This document shows positions 23,401 through 35,400 of a stretch of DNA of 64,000 nucleotides, piece by piece (within the stretch, counting starts at the first letter, position 1; every line of letters starts with the position of its first letter). The stretch is from assembly GCA_013399895.1 (NCBI GenBank), contig VXBA01001792.1:385997-449996 (forward strand). The letters run 5' to 3'. The notes under the pieces were generated by a model, which saw only the letters and a program-made list of their open reading frames with translations, was not told where the DNA came from and did no database searches. This DNA is from Serilophus lunatus (taxonomy: Eukaryota > Chordata > Aves > Passeriformes > Eurylaimidae). A program made the translations under genes and the position numbers.

Positions 23401-26400
23401 TCATGAGAAATAATAAAAATCATAAATCCTCATAAAATCTCAGCCCTGAAGATGCCCAGCTTCACAGTCACAGACCTTCTGTGGTGAGAACAGACCTCTG
23501 AGGCTCATCTGGTCCTACCCTCGTGCTCAAGCAGGCCCACCCAATTATCACAGAACAGTTTGGGTTGGAAGGGTCTTTTAAATGTTTTCGAGCCCAACCA
23601 GGTGCCAAATATCTCCAAGGATGGAGATACTCTTCACCAGCAGCTACCAGAGGCTGTTGTCACCAATGAAGATGGTGAAAGCCACCCTGTTTCTTTGAGG
23701 AGTCATGGTGACATGACTTCTTGCTCTAACAGGCAGGGAGCCCTGCACTCTGTCACCTCTGCCACACACCACAGCAAATAAGTTCACACAGTTATTCTGG
23801 TACGTGTCCTACCAACACTACTGTGACAGTTCCTTCCCTTGAGAAGCAAAAGCATCACACTACAATCAGGTGGAAATTATAAGAAACCACACACAGATTG
23901 AAAAACGCCTTGAATACACTCCTGTGCAGCTGCTTTTGGCAAAATGGGCAAACCAAAGCATGAGCATCTAAAGGAATGACCTCTCACTTGTCATTCAAGG
24001 CATCTTTACAGTCATTAGCCCCAACATGTCCTCCCTGTAGAAAGAGGGCTGCCCTCTCCACCCTTTAGAGATGAAGAAGTAAAAAAGGTTGGATTTTTGC
24101 CACTCTAGACCATTCAAGAAATCAGACTTGACTCAGTCTGGATGGATACGTGAATGCACTGCAAATAAGGAATCCCATATTACCAGTTTTCTCTTCAATG
24201 TTTCTTACACATTATTCAGATTATTCATAATCTTGCACATATTCAGGTTATTTAAGCATTTCAGACCAAATGGCCCCACTCTGATAAAACACGTGCTGGA
24301 GAAGGTGAATACGTTCCCCATCATATGATTTCTGTCATTTTCAAATATTATTACTAATAACCAACACATTAAAACGCATAAAAATTTGATTATTTCCTCA
24401 TTTAGTCCCATACCTCAATCTGCCTACAAAGTGAGCAGCATTTTCCCAACCAACAGCAGGACACACATCCTCAGTGCACACTACAGATGGTCACACTCTG
24501 CAGTCACTTCCAGCACATCAACCAATTTAGACACCAGATACTCCAAACACAGCCACATTGCTCCCTTTTTAGTCTCCTCCAAGGGGTTTAAGGACTATGA
24601 TTTTACGTCTAAGGGATCTGCAAGTTGACATGCTCTGCTTAGAAACAAACTGCCAGAAATATATAAAACTCTCATGATCAGTTATGGAAGCTGAGCTTTT
24701 CATTTAAGGCAAACGATTGGCATGATTTTCTCCCACCAAAGAGAGAAATTAGTTTTCTAAATCCTTACAAGCATCCAAACGCAGTAGAATGAAAATACAC
24801 ACGTGTAGGTCTTCCTGGCTGTCACACAAAGAAGAGATACCTCTTGCTGCAGACAAATCCATTTCAGGTGGTGAGGAGGTCAGACAGGTCCAAGCTTCTA
24901 GGTAGCACTCAGATGCTCTCACCCAAACCTGGCCCTCCTAGAAGATATCCCCATAACCTCTCAGAGACACTCCAGGCATTAGCCAGACTCCATAAAGACA
25001 GCGTCAGGGCCCAACAATAACACACCTTGTCATTAAGTTGTGAGTCACTATGGTCACTTCAAGATACCCTTTAGCTCTTCGACGACCTGCCTTTAGAATC
25101 AGTTTCTGTCTCGATTCACAGGACTCTTTGCTGCCCTGTGCTGCAAGGCTTTTACCAAAATGCTCGCAGCAGTGCAAAGACTCAACAATAAGGCTCTAAA
25201 AAAAGCTAATTCTCAAATCCAGGTACAAAAAAAAAAAAAAAANTTAGCATGTATTTAAGAAAAGAAGTGACTTGCTGTTGGTCCCACCAGGATGGCAATT
25301 ATAACCACCAGCAGTTTTAAAGTGAAGCTCCCCATGACCCAACCCTCAGCTTTAGATAATCACTTTCACCACGAAGGAGTCAGTACCGCCGAAAGTTAAT
25401 TAACTAGCAACGATGAATGAGAGACACACTGACGAGAATAACACCGACACTCAGAGAGATCCGATAAAGCAGATCCTACTTGCAGTGTGCTTTAAATGCA
25501 CGTCCATAACCCCTGTCCTCCAGCCCCTGTGAGCTCACGTCACCTCCATCCACCGCCGCCCTGTCCCTGCAGTTGCCCACACAAACAGGGACAGACCCAC
25601 GTGGGCTCTGGCTGTTTACCGTGCATGCAGCTTCAGCAAATTCCCCACAAAGTCAGCATTTGCATGCAGGCAGCAGCTTTCCAAAGCCCAGCTCAGCATC
25701 CCACTGCTCCTCATTACCATCCTCCAGAAAACAAACACGAAATCGTTCTCTTCGTCGCACGACCGCAGCCGCGGCAGCTCATCGCTGCACACAGAGCAAC
25801 ACACCAAGAGGCCACCTTTGTCCTGACTGCTGAAAATTCAGGGATTATCCTGTGCCATGTGTTTCTTCTTAAGCATTTTCCAGTTCTAAGTTCGGGGAGC
25901 TTCCCCCACCTCTCCATCTTTTTTGCTGCCTACAACACCTGGCTGCACTTTGGTAGGAAACAAAAAAGATGGATAGATACTGAGCTGCTGGAAAAGGCTC
26001 TCCAGTTCAAGGTTTCCTTGCTGAAAACTGCAAGTTTTCAGATGAAACATACAGATAAAAATATAGAAATTTTGAGGAAGATGACAGTATTATCCACACT
26101 CAAAGAAGGAAGTGTATGTTGAGTCTCATCCCCATCAGAAAGGATTATCATTTTCCAGCCACACTCCAGTTCTGTGGGTCCTAACCCAGCACAGCATGGC
26201 TCAGGAGGATAGGCTATTTCCTCAAGCACTCCAGGAGGATGAAATGGATGAATGGACCAGGACTTTTGACTACTTGTTCCAAACCTCCCAGAGTCTGCCC
26301 TCCACTTCTGGCACAACCAGTGCTCGCTCACATGTGAATAACTACAGCAACTCCAAGACAACCTCAGACAGAGGCTGACTGAAACAAAATTGAATGGTCC

Positions 26401-29400
26401 CTGATCAGAGTTCAAGGATGGACCTAAAACCATATAAAAAGTTAATTCTTACAGTCTTTTAGAAGGTAGGAAGGTATCTCCCCATCTAGCCCTGCAGACA
26501 GCTCACACCAACAGCAGCTGGACTCAAGGTCACCATTTAATACCCTCTGTGTTGTCTATCAACTTCTGATGAAGACTTGCCAGCAAATAATTACAGACAT
26601 CTCTTAATTTCCCAAAATATACTCCAAGATTTCAAATAAAAGAAACACCCCTGACTGCTTTTGCACTAAACCAGCTGACTAGGGGCCTCTTTCCCAATAT
26701 TAAGGCACTCAGCACACTTCAACAGGTCACACATTATGAGTGAATTAATTAGGTCTTTCAAGTGTCCTTCACAACTGACACGCACTCACACCTACGTGTG
26801 ACACACACAGCAAACATATTGTGGGGAGGATGCCTCTAATAAGCAGCAAGCAAAGGACACGACTTCAGCACATCACTACCAGATATACCTTGGTTGATTG
26901 CCTGAACTGGCTGCTTCTCCCGTGGCTGCCAGACCTGGATCCAGACCCCTGCCTGGAGCCTGACCCCGGCCGGGATCCTGTGCTCCCACTGCTGCTGTGA
27001 TCCCACTCTTCCTGGAAACAACAAACAGGTTGCTTTAGTCAAGGGCAGCTCAGTCCCACACACTGAAAACCACCGACCTGGTGAGATAGGAGAGCTCCAG
27101 CTTCCAGAACACACATGCCAGCACTTACAAAACTACGCCCACGCTCAACACACTGATTTTTTTTTGGTCTTTCTCATGGATCCTTTTACATGTTCTATGT
27201 TCATTGTAAAGAGATGATACTGTGGCAAGCTTCGATGAAGATAAGACTTGGCTCTAGTGCTCAAGTACATACCTGGGGAAAAATAATACTTACCTTCTCT
27301 ATCTTAATGAGGATTAATTATGCATATTTATCAACCCCACATTCTCTAAAGCTGCATTTGCACAATGTCCTGAACAATATGCTTTAACTTTTGGTCAGCC
27401 CTGAATTGAACAGATAGTTGGACTAGATGATTGTTGTAGGTCCCTCCCACCTGAATTCTACTTGTATTGTATTGTATTGTATTCTATTGTATTCTATTCT
27501 ATTCCTTTCCTATTTCTTAATTCCCCTCCCAATCCCAAATCAGCTTCTCCATCAGTTTTTTCCATTGCTTAGCCCACTACTGGAGTCCAGTTACAAACCA
27601 GAAAACACTTGTAATTCACCAGAAGACACATTACACAAATGACTATTTTTGCCTGTTAAGGAGGTGTGCCTAATGTTTCCTTTATTCTCTTACTTGTTGT
27701 GCTGTCAAGCAACCTGCAGGTTTCTTGTTCAATCCTCAGGGCACAATGACTCATCTGAAAACCAGAATAACTCACCTGACCAGCCCTATACAAATATCCC
27801 ACAAGGTGCTTGGGGAGAAAGGTGGATATTGTCAGGGTAATTGCTCCAAAAGCTTTGCTCAAAGGCTTGGGAAAGACTTCTGAAGTGACCTAAAATGATT
27901 AAAACCCCATGAAATCACAGAGTGGAGAAAATTCAACTCTTTCAAGTCCACTGAAAATCTGGGAAATAAAAAGGGAAGTATATGTTACAGGACTGTTGTG
28001 AGAGCTGACACTTAAAAGAGGGTTTCTCATGTCTCAGAAATCCTTGTGGAGCTCTATGAGGACCTGAGACATTGTCCTGGGCTAAGGCAAGGGCAGGGCC
28101 ACCTTGGCCTTCAAAAGTCAAAAAGACTCACCACTCAAACTCCTTTTGAACACAACAGCCAATCCCGGACACTAATTTGAGGGCACAGATCAGGATTCAG
28201 CTCCACCACTGCCTCCTGGGTTGTACGAGGCAGGGCAGACCCTGAACGATCAAAGGCGATGCTTCCCAATTGTCCAGCACAGACCTTAATGCACATCCAA
28301 CATGTAAGTATTTACCCAACATGAGGGACTGGAAGCAAAACACACTAGTGCTGGTTTCTGCGTTGCTCCAGCTGCATATTCTCCATCCTCAAACCTACAA
28401 AGCTTCAAGAAAGCTCAAATACATTGTGGTATTGACTTCACCTGAGGAAAGCAAGTGTTTTTCATGTTGTATATAAATGAAATCAGAAAGATGGTGGTTA
28501 TTCTCACCCCATTAAAGCACTTTCTTCCTCTCTCATCACACCTTGACCTGAATCTCCCGATGGCTGAGAAATACCAAATGGCAAAAGTTAAGGGAGATGT
28601 TAAATTGGCATGGAGGGAAAAAAATTTGACTTGTGCCACTTGTGAAACACAGAGAGGTGGCCACTTTGGGAAGCCCTGGGTTAAAGCCAACCTTGCAAGC
28701 CCCCTGAGAAGTTAGAAATACCTCATTTGATGTGAGAAAGAGGTGCACCAACTGAAGAGATGGTTGGGAGAAATGCACCTTCATTGCCAAGATGTTTGAA
28801 GGATTAATTACCACCAGTGTGCATCCCACACCTTCAACACCTTGTTCATCCATGTATAAAAAAATCTTTTTGCCAAATGCTATGGTGGGACCAAGTCAGC
28901 ACATCCACCCTTCACCTTAAAAGATATACTGGAAATAAAAATTTAGACCAGTTATATTCAACTGAACAATGTAATATTGACCCAAGTTTTAGTTGTGGTT
29001 TTCTGCAGACAACCTGAGGCTTTGAAGATGGTAGAAATGCTGCTTGCCACAACAAAAACCTTGTGAGAAACGGGGAGATTGGCAACACCGTGCATTGATG
29101 TCCACCAAGAAAAGCCAGTGCCTGCAGCACAGACCAGTTGGATCACAATCACAGGTACACTTTCACTGAATCAGCTCATCTCCTGGCTCTAACTCAGGGG
29201 CTGGGGCGTCTTCCTTGTTCACGTTCCTTATCTTTATCATGCACTATTAATATTTACATTGAAACATTACTTTTAAAATAAAAATTGCTTAACTTAAAAT
29301 TGTTGAAACTTCTGTTGAAGCTGAAATGGTCCAAATGAATATGATATAAATACACTAATTTTCAAACTCAGCAGCACAGCAAAGTTCAATATTTCCCCCA

Positions 29401-32400
29401 AATTTCTGACAAATTGCTGTAGATGAACAACTTTTTACTGATACCTTACTGACAGGGATGCAAATCCCCTGAATGAAAATACATCCACCAGAAACTCTCC
29501 CAGACATTTCTGGTGGCTTTGTGTTCTCTAATAAAACCACCCCATGCTAAAATGGACCCTCTCTGCAGACCTCCTTTCTGTGGAGCAGGGAAGCTCACAC
29601 CAACCTCACGGGCCATCCTCAAGGAGTGGGTGAGAGTACCCAGGTAATAATCATCCCATAAGAAAACAACCAAGCAACAAAAAACACTCACCAGCATCAT
29701 TGCAAAGCCCATAAAAACCCATTCCCAAAGCCACATGGGCAGCTGGATTTCAGCAGAAAGCTGTGGGTTGGTGGTGGTGAGACATGGCACTGCTCTTCCT
29801 CCTTCCCACAGCACGGCCACCTACGTGTATCCCACACAGTGCTCTTGCTAAATAAATTCAGTATGCTGCAGGAACAGGGTTGTCTGCCAAAGCTGAGGAA
29901 ACAGCTGTAAAAAAAAGCTCTCCATCCCTCGCCTCCTGCCAAACCCATCCCCCAGCCCCGTTACTTTCAGCTGTGCTCACAGAAAACCAAAACTCCCCCA
30001 ATACTTTAAACAACCCTTGAACTCTTGTTCTTGGTCAGACTCCTTCACCTACCATTCGTGATGTACACTCACCAGCAGGAGATGGGACCTCTGAGCCACA
30101 CTTTGGCACCTGGAGGGAAAACATCACCCCCTCCAGAGACTGGTTCCCAGCAGCAGCTCTCATCCATGCCAATCCTTCAGGCCAAGCTCTGCACCTTCTC
30201 GGGAGCAGCGAGGCTGAGGCACATCAACACTCCCGCCACCCTCCTTCAGAAACTAGCTGTCAAACCTAGCATTTGCATTTTAATTAGCAGTAATCATATG
30301 TTTCACTGACACTGCAATTTTCACCTTCGCAGCGAGCTCTTTGAGGCATGAACTAATTAATCCCGCTGCCTTTGCCAGCTCAAGAGTTAATACTTGCTAC
30401 TGCTTCGGTGCAAGTTTGAAAATCCTGTTTGCAGGAAAAAGAAGACCACTTTCCCCAAAGCACAAGCAATAAATGGAAACACAGCCATCACCTACGTGGA
30501 TGCACCCATTGATGATAAATATGGGTGAAGTGGGCTGTGCTGGTAGAGATGTAGATCAATCCTGGCAATACCAAGAGCTTTAAATGTTCCAAAGACATCA
30601 GTGCATTCTGGATGGGATTCATGCTCAATCTTAGGGAAAAAAATCAATATTCAATGTATAGCATTCTCAGCTCAAGGTAGGACAGAGAAAAAACAACAGA
30701 AAAACTAAAGGACTTCTCAGGACCCAAAAGCCTCTGAGATATTTCCCAGCATAAAAATGGTCTCACCACTGCACCCACAGGGAGCTCCCCAGATGAAGTT
30801 ACAGGATGTCCTTCAAATGACTCAAACTTTGGCCTGAATCCTGGTCAGAACAGAAGACAGGTATCACGTAAAAGGTTCTTTTTGAGGTTTTTTCTGCAGC
30901 AGAAGTTTTTATGCACCCACTTTGTGCCACTGCCAAATCTTTCAGTTAATGCAGAATTTTTACACTGGAAGCCAAGTATTTCCCTGCCTTTCTAGACCTA
31001 CTCAAATGCAACCACTTCAATCTTTTTCCTATGGAAAATCAATGATATAATTATTTTAATAATTTAAAATGCACATTTTAAGGAAAAAAAAACCACTAAG
31101 GTTACTCTAAATATTTTAGCAGGGGAAAATTTCCAGCGTTTTTCTTCTCAATGCATTGCATAAAGCCAAAAGAACATTTGAAAACTTACTCCTCTAAAAA
31201 TACCATGCAGAAAACATAACCATTTTGGCCCTGCTCCTTCTCTCCCCAGGTCCATGTCCACCTTCCTCAGCCTTCTCCAATCTGATACAGTCCCTGATCA
31301 CTGCTTTGGTAAAGACATAGCAGAAAGGACACCAAACATCACTTGGAGCTACTATTTTGACTCAAGTAAGGTTTTATCTATACCTGTGCCACAACACAGG
31401 ACCCAAAGAACCTAGTGGACTCGGAAGTAGCAGTTAAGCCTACAAAATCTTTTTGGGCTGCCCAGGAAATGGCCAGGCCTGTGTGGTTGTGTTCCTTCTG
31501 AATAACACTGGAAGGGACAGGCTACCCAAGGATGTGGTAGACAGCTCATTTCCACACAAGGGTGAAGATGAGGAACACTAGGGGCACTCAGAATGGCACC
31601 AAGAAATCCAGATGTGCTATGGAAACCCATCAGCAAAGTCCTTCCCAACTCTTGGAGGAAATGGCTCATGCCATCCCTTCCCTGCCAAGAGCTTCAGCAG
31701 TTATTGACCTATTCATCCAAACCTGGAAGAACAGAGTCCTCAAAGGTAAATCGGATTCTGTTTCACAAAAATAGAGTGTGGGAAGCTCCTCACGAAGCAG
31801 ACACAACTCTGTCCACTCTACACAAATGGAGACCAAGGGTGACAACATGTCCTCTCAAGTGAGTCAGCAGTGACATCAGGCCTAGAAGAGCCTTCCTCAT
31901 CTGTGGTTAAGCAGAAACACTTTTAAATCAGGCAGCAAAGCAGCGAAGCATTTCACTCCCAGACCTTCAGACACCCAAGCAAGTGTTAGTTGCATGTAGG
32001 GTGGTGCTGCTCCATGAGGCATATCCCAAACAGAAGTCCCAGAGAAAGTTTAACCTATACATTAGCTAAAGGACCTGATTTCTTTCTCAGCAGTCCTCTC
32101 CAAATGTAATTGAACTAGGCTCCATTCACTGCAGGGAGGGAGCATCACCCGGCAATTACAGGCAGAAAACTATTAAGTAACTGGTTTTCTTAGAGCTGCT
32201 CTTTGATCATGAGCAGGTCAGCCCACTTAAGGTTTTAATTCCTTACTCCATCAGGCAAGGATACACCAACCTGTATTCACTGGCAAAGTCAGTGTCTGTC
32301 TTTTGCTTTCCCTTTTTCTTTTGGAAACAACACAATGGAGACTGCAGCATCTGCCAGCACCCACCTGTCTTGTCTTGTCTGTCCAACAAGTCTTCAGTGT

Positions 32401-35400
32401 GGTGGTCAACCTGAAGTAAATTCAGTGTACAAACTGGCTCTGGGTTATGATATGAGCAAGTCAGTGAGATGGAGAACCCCAAACTTCCCCCAGGATCGTC
32501 CCTCTCATTTTATTTCAGAGTTAGACCCAAGTGACGTGGCCCATGTCCAAGACCATAATCCCTTGCCACCTGCCTCTGCAGTATCCATCAGGGAGGATTT
32601 CCTGGTGTTTGCATCCAAGAGATCAAGCAGCACTGATGCCAGCAAAAAAACTCCCAACCTTCTGGAATTGCAAAAGAAATCTGCACTGACAATTCAGTTT
32701 TTCCACTCTCCATACAACCAAGTTCCATTGTACGTTGAAATACGCTGTTTCAAAAGACACAACCTTTGCACACCTACTATTGCCTTTTCTTTGGCAACAT
32801 AGCAGCTTTTCCAGCCATGACAACGTGCCAAGGGCATGGAGTGATAAGACCTTAAAGCTCATTTGGTTCCACCACCCTGCCATGGGCAGGGACACCTCCC
32901 ACTATCCCAGGTTGCTCCATCCTGGCCTTGGACACTTCCAGGCATGGGGCAGCCACAGCTTCTCTGCCCAACCTGTGCCAGGGCCTCCCCACCCTCATAG
33001 TTCAGAATTTCTTTCCAATATCCCATCTAACCCTGCCCTCTGGCAGTTTGAAGGCATTCCCCCTTTTCCTGTCACCTCATCCCTTGTCAAAAGCCTTATG
33101 CTGTTAGCTTGATACCACAGCTCTTAGGATGTTCTTGACAGAGGCATGCTGCTGTTTCTCCTGATTTAATAGGAAGTCAAACCAAGTCATCTCCTCCACC
33201 ACCAGCTCCTCAGGGAGGACAGGAGAAGGGTGCTACAAGCAAAGTGTAGGATAACCCAGCTGCCATCCACGCATTCTGCCTGATGCTCCACTGCTGAGTA
33301 GATTGGAGACATTGACCATCAACTGGAGAAGCCTCTTGAGGTTACAAATCATGCACAAAGTCCCTGCTGCACCTGGTGGAACATGGACACATAGGCAAAC
33401 ACGCAATAGAATAAAAGCTAGTCCTATTTACTGTGCCACAACACAGGGTTTTTGCTTGGTGATGATGTGTGACAGCCAGCCACAGTGGGGGAAGGGATGG
33501 ACTTGGCCAGGAAGGAGGATTTCCAGCTCTCCCTCTCCCACTGCCTGGAGAAATGGGACAAACCCGCAGAGTTCCTCTGTTTTTTGTTAATGCCCTTTAC
33601 ATAAGGGGAGCCTGAGATGGAGCTGCTGCCAGGCCTTTCATGTACCAAGAGCTCTGCTGGCTCCCTAAATATGTACCATACCAGAAGTCTTTTACTTAAT
33701 GAATTGCTCTCAGAAATATATCAAAGAGCTTCCTACTTGCCACAGCCTCACAAGGGGAATGCAAATAAAGTATTATATAAAATCTTCCCACTGGGTCTTT
33801 TTGGGGAAAAAAAAAATTTCAAACATAAAAGGATCTAAAATGATTCCAGTACCTCAACACTCCTCATTTATGGAGGCAACGAGGTGCTCAGATAATATCT
33901 TTAGTAGCTCAATGGAATGGTCTTCTTACAACAGGTGAGACCCACCAGAGCTTCTGAGGGGTATTGCTCAAACACAGCAGGGTTTACAGATGTGAAACCA
34001 AGATTTTATCAGCACACCACGAGTTCACAAAATACATCTCAGGAGATTCCCCCATGAGCAGACCATCTTCTCACAGCCACAAGGACTGGAAAGACCAGAG
34101 CAAAAGGTTTTCCAGGGTGAATTTTCTCCATTTTTAAGCCACTGCTAAGTTGCCAGCCTATGGGAACTGACATCCACATAGTCTCCCACAGCTGCTACTA
34201 GATGTCCCACCAGGCAGTGCAAGAGCAGGACAAGTCTGGGGTGCTCTTTCCCAGAAACAAGCAAAGGCATCAGAAAACCAACAATTTAGGAATATCCTGG
34301 GCAGCAGGTTGCATCAAAACACCTAATTTGTACCTTTAAATTGCCTATTATTCAGAAATTGCTCTCAGCCCCACACTTGTACAACAGACAGTAGATACTT
34401 ATATACACATAAACAAAATATAAATTTTAATATAAATATGTAACACACCTATATACACTTAAAAAGAAGTCTTCCTTTTATTTGTCTTAACCTTGCTGGA
34501 TCCTACACATCAGAATTTCAAAGGCATCAGGTTCTTAGGGAAGTATAGGGGGATTTTCAGGCATGGGAAAGCCAGCTTCTCTCTAGGCTCCCCTATAACC
34601 TTTAGGAAGCCAATTACTTTTGAAAATGGAGCCTTACACTACTCTGCCTTCACAGAAAATGAGCCAGATGCTGAATATATTTCCAGGACTAATCTAGATT
34701 TCCATATAAATGCCCTCTCTGATGGCCAGGTTAGAACCACGTGAGCCACATCAGGGTCACAGACACGTAACCACATTTTCACAGCAGCTGAAGCCAGCAG
34801 AAATCTCACATCCAAGTATTTTTCAACTGAGACCAGCAATGCAGAAATATCAGCTGGAAACACAATAGGAAAATTAGGAAATCAGTTCTCTGCCCATGTC
34901 CCTCAAAATCCATAAAAAAACTGCGACAAAATCCCCAAGCACTCATTGGGAAATAATTAGCCAGCTTCTTCTGGAGGAGGTTTGAAGAATGATTGATAGT
35001 TTTCACTCAAGACAAACACCTTATTAATGATTAATTTTTTTTTTTAAATGCTGAAAACTACTAGTAAAAACTCAAAGGTCAGAAATATTAATAAACTGCA
35101 CCTGGTTCCTGCACCAGCACTGTTTCACTCATATATCACTAACAGCAAGACAAATGCTTGCCTGGACAGAAGAACAATAGCTTGCAGCTCCTCTTTGGTG
35201 CCAAGGAAAATTTGTTACTCACAGTTAAAGGAAGCCAAACATGGAGAGAGGTAATTACTAGCTCTGCTGCAGGCTGGGAGACAGCCCAAACACAGGGGAA
35301 GCAGGTTGGGCATCAGCAAATGGTATTTGTATGGTGAAAAGAAGCTCCCTGTTGGAGATGATCGAATAGGTTGAATTCCCAGGGGAAAAAAAAAAAAAAA

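Larger units (their letters stand above)
22323..26888 (-). other. CTIF intron between coding exons 3 and 4
   Basis: A 4566-base intron. It contains a long minus-strand CR1 piece (22677-23405), further CR1 fragments at 23455-23680, a poly(A) run at 25227-25242 followed by the only ambiguous base in the window, and a CpG-richer block at 25380-25790. If exon 3 is not used, this and the next intron form one intron of about 14.6 kb. Confidence 0.8.

Noticed and set aside
25714..25917. Possible alternative CTIF first exon with an ATG near 25782
   Set aside because: Joining its nearest donor to exon 4 gives an immediate stop in the ATG frame, and the frame that continues has no ATG.
25496..26122. 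208-codon plus-strand open frame in the CTIF intron
   Set aside because: Antisense to the gene, composition like chance coding, no domain, no recognisable relative.
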